The translations under genes were made by a program, and so were the position numbers. The notes below the pieces were generated by a model. That model saw nothing but the letters and a program-made list of their open reading frames with translations, did not search any database and was not told the DNA's origin. Shown here piece after piece: positions 48,684-59,082 of a DNA stretch of 64,000 nucleotides (position 1 is its first letter; each line of letters starts with the position of its first letter). The stretch is from Pseudidiomarina sediminum DSM 21906 (GTDB lineage: Bacteria; Pseudomonadota; Gammaproteobacteria; Enterobacterales; Alteromonadaceae). The DNA is taken from contig NZ_KE383983.1 in assembly GCF_000423165.1 (NCBI RefSeq), positions 1 through 64,000 on the forward strand. Direction: 5' to 3'.

Positions 48684-49481
48684 TTAAGCTTCAGCCGCTG
48701 CGTCGGCTTTCTTTTGTTGTTCCGCACGACGAATCAATTCGCCAGCGAGGGATAAATATGCTTTCGCCCCTGTCGATGATTTATCGTAGTACATGGCCGG
48801 AGCACCAAAGCTAGGTGCTTCTGCTAAACGTACGTTACGTGGGATCACAGTTCGGTACACTTTATCGCCAAAATGGGCTTTCAACTGTTCCGAAACATCA
48901 TTCGCAAGGCGATTGCGTGGGTCGTACATGGTACGCAAAATACCTTCGATTTGTAAGCGAGGGTTCACAGCTTCGGCCAAGCGCTCAATGGTATCCATTA
49001 ACGCGGTAAGTCCTTCTAGCGCGTAATATTCACATTGCATCGGCACTAAAATTGAATCGGCTGCTGCCATCGCATTAACAGTTAACATGCTCAATGACGG
49101 CGGACAGTCGATAAACACAAAATCGTAGTGATCGAGTACCGGTTTCAAAGCGTTCGCCAAGCGTTGTTCGCGGGCAAACTCTTCCATTAATTTCACATCA
49201 GCAGCAGTTACATCACCATTGGCAGCAACCAAATGGTACTTGCCATTGGTATCGGTGACGACCACGTCTTGCAAGGGTTTTTGCTCAACCAAGAGTTCAT
49301 AGGCAGTGTTCTCCACGTCGTATTTATCGACACCACTCCCCATAGTTGCGTTGCCCTGTGGGTCAAGATCAATCAAGAGCACTTTACGACGGGTGGCGGC
49401 CATGGACGCAGCCAAATTGACAGCTGTCGTCGTTTTACCGACTCCGCCTTTTTGATTTGCTATGGCAATTACTCTACCCAC
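48684..49481 (-). CDS. parA: Chromosome partition ATPase ParA (Soj)
   Basis: A 265-aa deviant Walker ATPase: NQKGGVGKTTTAVNLAA with the signature Lys, DLDPQGNATMG and FVFIDCPPSL. It drives origin segregation with ParB. A GTG start with AAGAGGT eight bases upstream was chosen; the longer frame runs back into rsmG. Confidence 0.95.
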   Translation of the reverse strand: MGRVIAIANQKGGVGKTTTAVNLAASMAATRRKVLLIDLDPQGNATMGSGVDKYDVENTAYELLVEQKPLQDVVVTDTNGKYHLVAANGDVTAADVKLMEEFAREQRLANALKPVLDHYDFVFIDCPPSLSMLTVNAMAAADSILVPMQCEYYALEGLTALMDTIERLAEAVNPRLQIEGILRTMYDPRNRLANDVSEQLKAHFGDKVYRTVIPRNVRLAEAPSFGAPAMYYDKSSTGAKAYLSLAGELIRRAEQQKKADAAAEA

Positions 49482-49485
49482 GGAA

Positions 49486-50112
49486 TTAACCTCTTGTTGA
49501 GATAATGACGAGATGACGTTCAGCGTCCACCTCAGGCACATCTAATGCGAAAACGTCTTCAACCTTAAACGCGGTTGGCAAAGCTGCAATTTCAGCCTCA
49601 GGATACTGACCTTTTAAGGCAAAATAGTGACCTTGAGGCTGCGGTAAATGCTGGCACCAAGTGAGCATATCACTAAGCGATGCGAAGGCTCTACTGATGA
49701 CACCATCAAATTTAGTTTCTGGTTGATAGTCTTCCACTCGACTTTGCACAGCATTTACATTTTTAAGACCCAGTTCATGACAAACCTGGCGAATAAAACG
49801 AATGCGTTTGCCCAAACTATCTAACAACACAAATTCTTTATCGGGCTGTGCAATGGCTAGAGGTAAGCCCGGAAGGCCTGGCCCCGTACCCACGTCAATA
49901 AAGCGTTGACCTGAGAGGTAAGGTAACACTACCAAACTATCCACAATATGGCGACTGACCATTTGCATCGGGTCGCGTACCGAAGTTAGATTGTAAGCTT
50001 TATTCCATTTGTTGAGCAACTCTACCAGACGCACCAACTGCTGTTGCTGCGATGCAGCAATGTCCAAGTGAGCTGCATCGAGCAGTTGCGTTAATTTTTG
50101 TTGCAATGTCAT
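49486..50112 (-). CDS. rsmG: 16S rRNA m7G527 methyltransferase RsmG (GidB)
   Basis: A 208-aa SAM-dependent methyltransferase that modifies G527 of 16S r[25 protein letters not shown] and [16 protein letters not shown] are family motifs, as is SRAFASL. Loss gives low-level streptomycin resistance in other bacteria. The start shares one base with the mnmG stop. Confidence 0.97.
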   Translation of the reverse strand: MTLQQKLTQLLDAAHLDIAASQQQQLVRLVELLNKWNKAYNLTSVRDPMQMVSRHIVDSLVVLPYLSGQRFIDVGTGPGLPGLPLAIAQPDKEFVLLDSLGKRIRFIRQVCHELGLKNVNAVQSRVEDYQPETKFDGVISRAFASLSDMLTWCQHLPQPQGHYFALKGQYPEAEIAALPTAFKVEDVFALDVPEVDAERHLVIISTRG

Positions 50113-52013
50113 TAGGCGCTTTTCCGTAACAGTCCTTGTTTTTTCAAATGCACCAACAACATTGAAATCGCTGCTGGTGTGACTCCCGAAATACGTGCGG
50201 CTTTGCCGACGGTTTCTGGTTGATGCTCATTTAATTTAGCGATCACTTCATTCGATAGTCCTTTAATGCCAGCGTAATCAAACCCTAGAGGCAGCTGCGT
50301 AGTTTCATGGCGTTGCTGCTTAGCGATCTCGTCTTGCTGACGCGCAATATATCCTGCGTATTTGGTTTGAATTTCAACTTGTTCAGCGGCTTCACGATCG
50401 CTTAAACCTGGACCAAGATCAGTAATTGCCATCATCGCCTCATACGTCACTTCAGGACGTCGCAGCAGATCCTCACCATTCACTTCTTTGGTGATCGGTG
50501 TTTTTACCAATTCATTGACTGCTGCAACGGCAGGATGATCTTTGTGGATCCAAGAGCTACGTAAACGTTGTTGTTCTTGCGCGATCGCTTCAAGTTTTTC
50601 GTTGAAACGTTGCCAGCGGGCATCATCCACTAATCCAAGTTCACGACCCTGCTCAGTTAAACGCATGTCGGCGTTGTCTTCACGCAACAATAAGCGATAT
50701 TCAGCACGTGACGTAAACATTCGGTAGGGTTCTTTGGTACCAAGCGTGGATAGATCATCGATCAAGACACCCATATAGGAATTATCACGGCGTGGCGCCC
50801 AACCGTCTTTATCTTGCGCTTGTAGCGCAGCGTTCAAACCAGCGATGAGGCCTTGTGCACCAGCTTCTTCATACCCTGTGGTGCCATTAATTTGGCCGGC
50901 AAAAAATAACCCTTGAATGTATTTGGTCTCAAGTGTTTGTTGGAGATCTCGAGGATCAAAGTAATCGTACTCAATGGCGTAACCAGGGCGCGTAATGTGC
51001 GCATTTTCAAAACCTTTGATTGAACGAACTAAGGCTACTTGCACGTCAAATGGCAAACTGGTTGAAATACCATTTGGGTAGACTTCGTGAGTATTGAGCC
51101 CTTCCGGTTCGACAAAGATTTGATGAGAATTTTTATCTGCAAAACGGGTTACTTTGTCTTCAATTGAAGGGCAGTAACGTGGTCCAACGCCTTCAATAAT
51201 CCCAGAATACATAGGTGAACGATCCATACCACCACGAATAATGTCGTGGGTTTGATCGTTCGTATGCGTGATATAACAACTGATCTGCTGTGGATGATCT
51301 TCTGGTTTTCCCATGAATGAGAACAATGGTGTTGGTGTATCACCCGGTTGTTCTTGCATTACAGTGAAGTCGATTGATTTCGCATCAATACGTGGTGGCG
51401 TACCCGTTTTTAAACGATCAACGCGCAAAGGTAACTCACGTAAACGTTTCGCAAGTGCATTTGCTGGAGGATCTCCAGCGCGTCCACCTTGGTAGTTTTC
51501 TAAACCAATATGAATTTGGCCACCAAGGAAAGTTCCTACGGTTAATACGACAGTTTTTGCAGAAAACTTAAGTCCCATTTGAGTGATAACACCAACCACA
51601 CGATCATTCTCAACGATCAGATCATCACAAGCTTGTTGGAATAAGCTTAGGTTTGGTTGGTTTTCTAAAAAACGTCGAATGGCAGCTTTGTAGAGTTCAC
51701 GATCAGCTTGAGCTCGTGTGGCACGAACAGCTGGGCCTTTTGAAGAGTTTAGTGTACGAAATTGAATACCAGCACGATCTGCTGCGTGTGCCATAGCACC
51801 GCCTAACGCATCAATTTCTTTGACAAGATGGCCTTTACCAATACCACCAATGGCTGGATTACATGACATCTGTCCTAAGGTTTCGATGTTATGTGTCAAA
51901 AGTAATGTCTGACAGCCCATACGAGCTGCTGCTAAAGCTGCTTCAGTACCAGCATGTCCACCACCAATGACAATAACGTCATAATGCTGATGGTATGTAG
52001 AGGTATTCGACAT
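50112..52013 (-). CDS. mnmG: tRNA uridine-5-carboxymethylaminomethyl modification enzyme MnmG (GidA)
   Basis: A 633-aa FAD enzyme that works with MnmE on wobble U34 of tRNAs. The N-terminal dinucleotide fold [43 protein letters not shown] and the block [12 protein letters not shown] are diagnostic. ATG 52013 (MSNTSTYHQ) was preferred over a longer frame. It is transcribed away from oriC, as in E. coli. Confidence 0.98.
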   Translation of the reverse strand: MSNTSTYHQHYDVIVIGGGHAGTEAALAAARMGCQTLLLTHNIETLGQMSCNPAIGGIGKGHLVKEIDALGGAMAHAADRAGIQFRTLNSSKGPAVRATRAQADRELYKAAIRRFLENQPNLSLFQQACDDLIVENDRVVGVITQMGLKFSAKTVVLTVGTFLGGQIHIGLENYQGGRAGDPPANALAKRLRELPLRVDRLKTGTPPRIDAKSIDFTVMQEQPGDTPTPLFSFMGKPEDHPQQISCYITHTNDQTHDIIRGGMDRSPMYSGIIEGVGPRYCPSIEDKVTRFADKNSHQIFVEPEGLNTHEVYPNGISTSLPFDVQVALVRSIKGFENAHITRPGYAIEYDYFDPRDLQQTLETKYIQGLFFAGQINGTTGYEEAGAQGLIAGLNAALQAQDKDGWAPRRDNSYMGVLIDDLSTLGTKEPYRMFTSRAEYRLLLREDNADMRLTEQGRELGLVDDARWQRFNEKLEAIAQEQQRLRSSWIHKDHPAVAAVNELVKTPITKEVNGEDLLRRPEVTYEAMMAITDLGPGLSDREAAEQVEIQTKYAGYIARQQDEIAKQQRHETTQLPLGFDYAGIKGLSNEVIAKLNEHQPETVGKAARISGVTPAAISMLLVHLKKQGLLRKSA

Positions 52014-52064
52014 AAATGTAATCCTAGAACGTCTAACGTAAGCAAATGGGGTTGGGTCATGCAC

Positions 52065-52393
52065 CGCAAAACCTAGCCGTATAGTTTAACTTGAAATGAC
52101 GTAGATCGAAACGGTTAAATTTTGTTCAGCTTTAAAAAAGGATCTAAATAAAATAAGTAAGATCTTTTTTTTGATCTTTTATTACTATTACTACTAGCTT
52201 TCGAATTTCTGTGGATAAGGTTCGCTAAGCCATGTCTGATAAGGATCAAAACGATCCGTTAACTTGTGATCAATACCTGATCCTTGTTCTGATCAAACCG
52301 TGGATAACTTGGCTGTTTATCCACAAGCTTAGTTATTCACAGGTTTGTACAGTGTGTATCTACAGATCTCAAAGGATCTTATCCAGCTGTTAC
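52065..52393. other. oriC: Chromosomal replication origin oriC
   Basis: The mnmG-mioC gap holds an AT-rich unwinding region (52141-52196), several DnaA boxes and 11 GATC sites in about 330 bp, far above the one or two expected by chance. Perfect boxes: TTATCCACA at 52317-52325 (+) and at 52210-52218 (-). Near matches: 52299-52307 (-, one mismatch), TTATTCACA 52333-52341, TTATCCAGC 52379-52387 and TTACTCACA 52390-52398. Layout and GATC density imply Dam/SeqA-type control, which is an inference. Confidence 0.95.
52179..52218 (-). promoter_or_regulatory. DnaA box followed by six DnaA-trios
   Basis: On the minus strand TTATCCACA (52210-52218) is followed by a 13-bp spacer and then TAG-TAG-TAA-TAG-TAA-TAA (52196 down to 52179). 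This matches the basal unwinding arrangement (DnaA box, spacer, trios) that guides DnaA onto single strands. Confidence 0.75.
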
Positions 52394-52843
52394 TCACAAA
52401 GCTTGGAGGAAACTATTTAACCATGTTGATGCTTTTTCCTCCGGATCGTCATTTGCCATGTCGATCTCAAGGCGTTCAACGAGTCGTTTTGCGTTGCGTT
52501 TCTCAAGTTCTTGATCAAAGTCGCGTCCAGCTTTACAGAAGGTATCGTAGCAGCTATCGCCAACGGCGATCACGGCATAGCGTAAGGGCTCGAGGTCGGC
52601 GTGTTGCTGGTGCAGATCATCGGCAAAGTCGAGCATGCTGTCGCCATAGTCACCGGCACCATGGCTTGCAATACAGGCTAACCAAAGGCTTTCTTGGGTC
52701 AGCTCTTGAGTGAGTTCGGTGTAGTCAGGTTCGTAGTGTAACCGGGTGGTATGGCCGTTTTGTTCGAGTTGTTCACTGAGTTGATCAGCGAGATATTCGG
52801 TATTGCCAGATGTTGTTCCAACAAGAATGTCGATGGTTGCCAT
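52394..52843 (-). CDS. mioC: Flavodoxin-like protein MioC
   Basis: A 149-aa FMN-binding flavodoxin. The phosphate loop VGTTSGNTEYLADQL and the FMN loops SHGAGDYGDSM and AVGDSCYDTFCKAG are clear. E. coli MioC supports biotin synthase in vitro. It is transcribed towards oriC, as in E. coli, where this transcription affects initiation. The stop lies at the last DnaA-like box. Confidence 0.93.
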   Translation of the reverse strand: MATIDILVGTTSGNTEYLADQLSEQLEQNGHTTRLHYEPDYTELTQELTQESLWLACIASHGAGDYGDSMLDFADDLHQQHADLEPLRYAVIAVGDSCYDTFCKAGRDFDQELEKRNAKRLVERLEIDMANDDPEEKASTWLNSFLQAL

Positions 52844-52874
52844 AGTGGGATCCTGTAATCGCTAAGTGGTTCTA

Positions 52875-54320
52875 TTAGGCGTGAGACGCCGATGATACCA
52901 CTTGGTTCTTACCTTTGCGCTTTGCGATCAATAAGGCTGTATCGGCGCGTTGGAACGCGTCTTCAAAAGTTTCATTAGGTTGTAGTTCTGCAACCCCAAA
53001 GCTGGCGTTGAGTTGTACCATACCTTTTGGGGTCGCAATTGCTGGAAGTTGGTGTTTGAGGCGTTCTGCAGTCAGTGTTGCTTGCTCAAGACGTTGCTCG
53101 GGCAGGAGTAATAGAAACTCATCGCCACCATAGCGCGCAATCAGATCATAATCGCGGATGTTTGATCGTATGCTTTGTGCGGCAAGGACGAGGGCTTGAT
53201 CACCGACTAAATGACCAAAGGTGTCATTGATCACTTTAAAACGATCAATGTCGAACAATACGACAGACACAGGGAAGTCACGCTCACGTTTGCTCGCAAG
53301 TTTATGTTCAACCTGCTTTAAGAAATGCTCTCGAGTGGCAACTTGGGTTAAGGCATCAACTTTTATTTTCGCGTCGAGTCGGCGGTTTTGGTTGAGTAAG
53401 GTGGGTACTGACAAGCTGAAATAGGCGTTTGCGGCAATAACACACATGGCGAATTGATAGGTCAATGCGTGTTCTGTAACGCCGATCACCCCGAACCAAA
53501 TGGCAATCAAGGTACTGGTGATTGCTAAACTGATCAGCGTGTGTTCCATGCTTTCGGTAAACACCAGCCATGCCTGAGGCAGACTGATAAAAAATATGAA
53601 GTAGGCGATGGCTGGGTCTTCGTAGTAATAATCGGCAACCATGACAATGGCGACAATGGTAATTATTAGCGTGAGTTTACGACTCCAAAGTTCGCGGTAG
53701 ACGTTGGCTTTAATTGGGTTGGCATCACGTGATTTGAGCCATGATACGTCGAGTTTCCAAACTCTGCTGAGAATGAGAATAAATAACGGCGCCAGCACCA
53801 TAGCTCCGACCAAATCACCGACCCACCATGCAATCCAATTATGGCTGATTTGTGCCCACGTCATACTGCCGATGGCGTAGAACGCCAGCACGCCAAACCA
53901 GGCGCCCACAAGGGTTGTCACTATGGTGATGATAAGAAAATACAAAATACGTTGGGGTAACTGTCGGGTATGCCAGCGATGAATGGTGTTCCGAAAATAC
54001 AGTCCACCCATGGCAAATGCACAGGTATGGGCAGCGGCTAACATTAAGCTATTGTTCGATTGCTGAACAAAAGACAAGCTACTGCCGTCCATAAAGTACA
54101 TCCAATACCCGGCAAGTAAACTGGCCATAAGTACGGGGAAAAAAGCCCGTGCTCCCATCAAAATAAACGCTGCTAAAGAAAGCCCTGCAGGTGGATACCA
54201 AAGGCTGATATAGGGCAGGTATTCCATGAGCACAGCGGCCCACCACACCAGCAACCACAGTGCGATAAACGCGAGGTAACGCAGCGAGGAGGCAGAAAAG
54301 GACTGAATAAATGCGGTCAC
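52875..54320 (-). CDS. Diguanylate cyclase with MASE1-like membrane sensor
   Basis: A 481-aa protein with about eight N-terminal transmembrane helices, including a MASE1-like block (YISLWYPPAGLSLAAFILMG), and a C-terminal GGDEF domain. The active site is intact: FDIDRFKVINDTFGH and ARYGGDEFLLLLPE. It should make c-di-GMP. No RxxD inhibitory site is obvious just before GGDEF. The GTG at 54320 is the best start since the frame beyond it runs into the divergent peptidase gene; its ribosome site is weak. Confidence 0.88.
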   Translation of the reverse strand: MTAFIQSFSASSLRYLAFIALWLLVWWAAVLMEYLPYISLWYPPAGLSLAAFILMGARAFFPVLMASLLAGYWMYFMDGSSLSFVQQSNNSLMLAAAHTCAFAMGGLYFRNTIHRWHTRQLPQRILYFLIITIVTTLVGAWFGVLAFYAIGSMTWAQISHNWIAWWVGDLVGAMVLAPLFILILSRVWKLDVSWLKSRDANPIKANVYRELWSRKLTLIITIVAIVMVADYYYEDPAIAYFIFFISLPQAWLVFTESMEHTLISLAITSTLIAIWFGVIGVTEHALTYQFAMCVIAANAYFSLSVPTLLNQNRRLDAKIKVDALTQVATREHFLKQVEHKLASKRERDFPVSVVLFDIDRFKVINDTFGHLVGDQALVLAAQSIRSNIRDYDLIARYGGDEFLLLLPEQRLEQATLTAERLKHQLPAIATPKGMVQLNASFGVAELQPNETFEDAFQRADTALLIAKRKGKNQVVSSASHA

Positions 54321-54467
54321 AGGGTTCTCAATATCAGTAGCTTCACATAAATAAGCGTAGTGTAAAGTAATGAAAGCGACAAACGTTAAGTTTTTACGAT
54401 TAATGAAATGGTGTTTGTGTACAAATTTTGGTACTTTTTTTCGACCTTTATTTGAAAGAGACCGCCC

Positions 54468-56909
54468 ATGCACCGTATTTCTCTGTGGTTCGTTTGTACC
54501 CTTGTTGGACTCACTAGTTTTGGTCTGAGTGATCTGGCCCAAGCCTCTGCGATTCAGCAGACCAAAGGGAGTTTTGAAGACAAGTTTCGTCAATTGGACG
54601 AAGTTTTGCCTACCCCGAATGTTTACCGTAGTGCAGCGGGTGAACCAGGTGAACACTATTGGCAGCAACGCGCGGACTACATCATCGACGTACGTTTGGA
54701 CGAAGAAAAGCGTCGTTTGGATGCGACAGAAACCATCACCTACACCAACAACTCGCCGTATACGCTGAAATACATTTGGATTCAGTTGGATCAAAATATC
54801 TTTCGTAGTGATTCAAGAGCTGAACGCAGCGCAACATTTGGCAGCCGTCCGGAAGTTAGTCTTGATGGCATCGATACGCCGGCAAAACTATCGTTAGGTG
54901 ATTTGCGGCGCCAGCAATTTATGAGTGATAACGCGCTTGGCTTCGTGATCAGTCGCGTGGCCAATGGCGAGGAAGCACCGTTACGCTTTACCATTGTCGG
55001 CACCAACATGCGTGTTGATCTAGCAGAGCCGATTGGACCGGGCGCAACAACTGAGTTAGCCATCGATTTTGGTTATAACATCGTCGAAGAAGACGCTATG
55101 GATGCGCGCTCTGGCTACGAACTCTTTCCCGATGATGCGCGCGAAGGTGGCAATGCCATTTTCTTACTGGCGCAATGGTATCCGCGGGTAGCTGCTTTTA
55201 CGGATTATGAAGCGTGGACCAATAAAGAGTTTCTAGGTAGCGGTGAATTTACGATGGAGTTCGGTGACTTTGAGGTCTCCATTGATGTGCCCGCCGACCA
55301 CATCGTCGCCGCTTCAGGTGAGCTACAAAACCCTGAACAAGTCTTAACGGCGGAACAACGCCGTCGCTTGGAGCAAGCCAAAGATGCGAAACGTCCCGTT
55401 TTTGTCGTAACTGAAGAAGAAGCGCTAGAAAACGAGAAGGCTGGCACTAACGAACGTAAAACCTGGCGTTTTGTTGCTGAAAATGTCCGTGATTTTGCTT
55501 GGGCTTCATCGCGTAAGTTTATCTGGGACGCGAAAGGTTATCAGCAAGGCGGCAGTGTTCAGCCTGAAGTATTAGCGATGTCGTTTTATCCAAAAGAAGG
55601 TGGCGATCTGTGGAAGAAGTATTCCACTGAATCGGTAATTCACACGATGGAAGTCTACAGTCGCTTCGCATTTGACTACCCTTATCCAACCGCACAATCG
55701 GTCAATGGCCCTGTCGGTGGTATGGAATATCCGATGATCACGTTCAATGGCCCGCGAACGGAATTGCAAGAGGACGGTTCTCGTACCTACTCGTTAGCAG
55801 AAAAGCGGTTTTTGATTGGTGTCGTGATTCATGAAATTGGTCATATTTACTTTCCAATGGTGGTCAACTCTGATGAGCGCCAGTGGACGTGGATGGATGA
55901 GGGACTCAACAGCTTTTTAGACGGCGTGGCCGGACGTGAATGGGACCCTTCTATTCCTTGGGGTGTTGAGGCGCGTAGTATTATTGATTACATGAAGTCA
56001 TCGGTACAGGTACCGATTATGACGCAGTCGGATAGCGTGCTTCGTCTTGGTCCTAATGCCTATACTAAGCCTGCGGTAGCGTTGAATATTCTGCGTGAGG
56101 TGATTCTTGGCCGTGAACTGTTTGATTTTGCCTTTAGAGAGTATGCGCAACGTTGGATGTTCAAGCGTCCGACGCCGGCAGATTTCTTCCGTACCATGGA
56201 AGAAGCGTCAGGTGTTGATTTAGATTGGTTCTGGCGTGGTTGGTTCTACAGCACCGATCATGTCGATATTAGTCTTGATCGTGTTTACAAGTTACGACTT
56301 GATACACAAGATCCTGACATCGATTGGCAGCGTCGTCGTGACGAAGAGGCGAATAAGCCAACGTCATTCTTTGTCGCGCGTAATCGTGCAGAAGGGCGTA
56401 AAACGTGGGTCGAAATGAATCCTGATGTTCGTGACTTCCATGATGAAAATGACCGTTTTACGGTAACCAATAAGCAACGTAATGCGTACCAAGATTTTCT
56501 TGCCAAGCTGGAACCATGGGAGCGGCGGGTATTCGAGCGCGCGGTGGCAGAAGATAAAAACTACTATGTGTTGGACTTTAGCAACCTTGGTGGTCTTGTC
56601 ATGCCGATCTTGTTGCAAATGACCTATGCTGATGGCTCGACTGAAGATTATCGCATTCCTGCTGAAATCTGGCGTCGCAACCCACAACAGGTCAGCAAGC
56701 TGATTGTGACCGATAAAGAAGTGGTTGGTTTTGCGGTCGATCCTAATTGGGAAACTGCGGATGTCGCAATTGACAATAACTACTACCCGCGGCAGATCAT
56801 CCCGTCACGCATTGAGGCATTCAAAGCGCAGCGCGGTAGCGACCATATTCGCCGTGATCTTATGCAAGATGCGAAGACTGAATTAGAGTCTGTGAACAAT
56901 GACGATTAG
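54468..56909 (+). CDS. M1-family zinc metallopeptidase, exported
   Basis: An 813-aa secreted gluzincin. The signal peptide ends near AQASA. The zinc site is HEIGH (His455, Glu456, His459) with the third ligand Glu478 after 18 residues, and VGGMEYPMI is an adapted GAMEN exopeptidase motif. The C-terminal third is charged. It overlaps the DUF6702 gene by 11 bp, so four genes to 59005 probably form one operon. It probably degrades peptides in the periplasm. Confidence 0.9.
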   Translation: MHRISLWFVCTLVGLTSFGLSDLAQASAIQQTKGSFEDKFRQLDEVLPTPNVYRSAAGEPGEHYWQQRADYIIDVRLDEEKRRLDATETITYTNNSPYTLKYIWIQLDQNIFRSDSRAERSATFGSRPEVSLDGIDTPAKLSLGDLRRQQFMSDNALGFVISRVANGEEAPLRFTIVGTNMRVDLAEPIGPGATTELAIDFGYNIVEEDAMDARSGYELFPDDAREGGNAIFLLAQWYPRVAAFTDYEAWTNKEFLGSGEFTMEFGDFEVSIDVPADHIVAASGELQNPEQVLTAEQRRRLEQAKDAKRPVFVVTEEEALENEKAGTNERKTWRFVAENVRDFAWASSRKFIWDAKGYQQGGSVQPEVLAMSFYPKEGGDLWKKYSTESVIHTMEVYSRFAFDYPYPTAQSVNGPVGGMEYPMITFNGPRTELQEDGSRTYSLAEKRFLIGVVIHEIGHIYFPMVVNSDERQWTWMDEGLNSFLDGVAGREWDPSIPWGVEARSIIDYMKSSVQVPIMTQSDSVLRLGPNAYTKPAVALNILREVILGRELFDFAFREYAQRWMFKRPTPADFFRTMEEASGVDLDWFWRGWFYSTDHVDISLDRVYKLRLDTQDPDIDWQRRRDEEANKPTSFFVARNRAEGRKTWVEMNPDVRDFHDENDRFTVTNKQRNAYQDFLAKLEPWERRVFERAVAEDKNYYVLDFSNLGGLVMPILLQMTYADGSTEDYRIPAEIWRRNPQQVSKLIVTDKEVVGFAVDPNWETADVAIDNNYYPRQIIPSRIEAFKAQRGSDHIRRDLMQDAKTELESVNNDD

Positions 56910-57402
56910 AGTATTCGCGGTTGTTATAGGCACGTTGTTGGTGATGGGGAGCCTTGCTGCCCATCAGCTCAAATCAGCTGTGACCACTATTTTGTTTAAT
57001 GAGCGCACCGGTAACATTGAGGTGATGCATCGTTTTGTTCTACATGATGCAGAACACGCAGTGGGTGAGTTGTTTAATAAAAAGCAGGCGGATATTCATA
57101 CCGATGAAGCGACACGTGCGTTGTTTGCGGCCTATGTGTTACAAGCCTTTGCGCTGGAGTCGGCGGCAGGGGAAGCTTTGCCATTGACCAGTGTTGGCTA
57201 CCAAATCGATGGCCGCGATTTTTGGGTGTATCAAGAAACGCCGCAGATTGCAGGCTTGACTGAACTGCGTGTGCGGCAAAAAGCACTACAAGAGTTGTGG
57301 CCTGCGCAACAAAACTTGGTCAACATTGAAGGCAAAGGTGCGATTAAGAGTCTACAATTTAATAAGGACGATGAGTGGTTGTCTGTAACTTTTAACGATT
57401 AA
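56899..57402 (+). CDS. DUF6702-type exported protein
   Basis: A 167-aa protein with a signal peptide (TLLVMGSLAAHQ). The mature sequence HQLKSAVTTILFNERTGNIEVMHRFVLHDAEHAV matches DUF6702, a family often next to M1 peptidases. It is translationally coupled to the peptidase. The function is unknown. Confidence 0.8.
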   Translation: MTIRVFAVVIGTLLVMGSLAAHQLKSAVTTILFNERTGNIEVMHRFVLHDAEHAVGELFNKKQADIHTDEATRALFAAYVLQAFALESAAGEALPLTSVGYQIDGRDFWVYQETPQIAGLTELRVRQKALQELWPAQQNLVNIEGKGAIKSLQFNKDDEWLSVTFND

Positions 57403-57422
57403 TTCCTTAATAAGGAGGCACG

Positions 57423-57881
57423 ATGTTCCGAGTGGTCATTGCATTTTTGTGTGCGGTCCTATCGGGTGCTTTGGTTGGCAGCATTGTGCAAACACAGTTC
57501 AATTTAGCTGCCCTCGCTGAGCTTTCTGTTCCCATCACGATAGATGTTCGAATTTCGACGATAATCCACGATATTATTAATTTTTCACCAATTTTAGCAG
57601 CAATGTTAGGGGTTGTTTTACTTGTTGCTTTACCTGTTGCCGGGTTTGTTGCGCACTTTATTCAGGGCATTGAACGGCTGTGGTTTACTTTTGCTGGTTT
57701 TATCGGCTTATTACTTTGTTTTGCCATTGTGAACGAGTTGGCCCCAATGCCTACCTTTATTGCGGCCACGCGTAGTTGGTCGGGGTGGTTATTAATGGCG
57801 GCAACGGGAGGGCTTGCGGGTTGGCTCTTTCATCGTGTGTGGCGACCGACGGTACGTGATCTAAAGGACCCTGTAGTGTGA
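57423..57881 (+). CDS. Four-helix membrane protein, unknown
   Basis: A 152-aa protein with four hydrophobic helices, including VVIAFLCAVLSGALVGSIV and AAMLGVVLLVALPVAGFVAHF. AAGGAGG precedes the ATG. Its stop overlaps the next GTG start by 4 bp. No named family recognised. Confidence 0.75.
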   Translation: MFRVVIAFLCAVLSGALVGSIVQTQFNLAALAELSVPITIDVRISTIIHDIINFSPILAAMLGVVLLVALPVAGFVAHFIQGIERLWFTFAGFIGLLLCFAIVNELAPMPTFIAATRSWSGWLLMAATGGLAGWLFHRVWRPTVRDLKDPVV

Positions 57882-59005
57882 AACGACTGAAACAATCGAT
57901 GTTAATACTGAGTGTGTTGCTGTTTGGGCAGCTCACCTTTCCTGTACATGCCGCTGAGGTCGCAGTAATAAGCGATGAGATTGCTGTTGGGTTCGATTAT
58001 CCTTGGGCACTGGTGCAGTTACCCGAACGTAAAGCCGGTTGGTTGGTTACTGAACGTACGGGACAGCTTATCCATGTCGCGGATGACGGCACCAAGGTTC
58101 AGGTCCCCCTGCAATTGCCTGGATTGTATGTTGCAGGGCAAAGTGGATTATTTGACGTGATCTTAGCGCCGGACTTTGCTACGTCGCGTTGGCTCTATTT
58201 AAGTTATGCGTGCGGCACGCCCAATGCCAACACAACGTGTTTGGCGCGGACGCGCTTGTCAAAGACCACGCCTTATCGCACTCAAGCCACCGAAAAGTTG
58301 TTTACTGCCCGGCCGTTGCGTAAAGGTGCGGCCCATTATGGGGGGCGCATGGCATGGTTACCGGATCAAACCTTGTTGTTGACCCTCGGCGATGGCTTCG
58401 ATTATCGCGAGCAAGCGCAGAACCTTGAAAATCATTTTGGCAAAGTTGTGCGTTTGACCATGACCGGTGAAGCCCCCGCGGACAATCCATTTCCGGATAA
58501 AACCGATGGTCGGATTTTTAGTTACGGGCATCGCAATAGCCAAGGCATTGTTTATGACCCCACACGCAAGGTAATTTGGCAACATGAGCACGGTCCGCGC
58601 GGCGGTGATGAATTAAATCGTCTCCAAGCAGGCCGTAATTACGGTTGGCCGATAGTGAGCTTGGGGATTGATTACACTGGGGCAATGGTAACGCCCTATG
58701 AAGCCTTACCTGGGGTTGTTGATCCTGAATATCACTGGACCCCGTCGCTTGCGCCTGCAGATATGGCGCTCTACCAAGGTACAATGTTTCCACAATGGCA
58801 AGGTGGACTGTTGATCACTCACCTTGCTGGTAAGCGTTTGCAGGTGTTAATGCCAGAGCATGACACCTGGCAGGTAGCGGCCGAATATCGCACCTCAAAC
58901 GAGGCGCGTTTGCGTGCTGTGGCTGTGGCTGACGATGGTGCCATTTGGCTGTTAACAGACAGTGATAATGGGCGCTTGTTACGCCTCTCTGCGCCTAAAG
59001 ATTAA
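57878..59005 (+). CDS. PQQ-dependent sugar dehydrogenase, second copy
   Basis: A 375-aa exported six-blade propeller (signal peptide cleaved near VHAAE). It shares the family blocks with the copy at 14 kb: FDYPWALVQLP, GAAHYGGRMAW, FSYGHRNSQGI, EHGPRGGDELN and GRNYGWP. A Cys pair (YACGTPNANTTC) is unique to it. A GTG start is inferred from the 4-bp overlap. It may use scavenged PQQ; some family members use other substrates or have lost the cofactor. Confidence 0.88.
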   Translation: MKRLKQSMLILSVLLFGQLTFPVHAAEVAVISDEIAVGFDYPWALVQLPERKAGWLVTERTGQLIHVADDGTKVQVPLQLPGLYVAGQSGLFDVILAPDFATSRWLYLSYACGTPNANTTCLARTRLSKTTPYRTQATEKLFTARPLRKGAAHYGGRMAWLPDQTLLLTLGDGFDYREQAQNLENHFGKVVRLTMTGEAPADNPFPDKTDGRIFSYGHRNSQGIVYDPTRKVIWQHEHGPRGGDELNRLQAGRNYGWPIVSLGIDYTGAMVTPYEALPGVVDPEYHWTPSLAPADMALYQGTMFPQWQGGLLITHLAGKRLQVLMPEHDTWQVAAEYRTSNEARLRAVAVADDGAIWLLTDSDNGRLLRLSAPKD

Positions 59006-59082
59006 GTAAAGTCAGCAGGAAAGCTGCGGCGTATGTGCTAACTTTGTAAAGATACTAACGTAAAAGCCAAAGAGGTAACTTT

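Noticed and set aside
54321-54794. N-terminal extension of the GGDEF protein
   Set aside because: It would run through the divergent promoter and into the M1 peptidase gene and lacks membrane or domain features.
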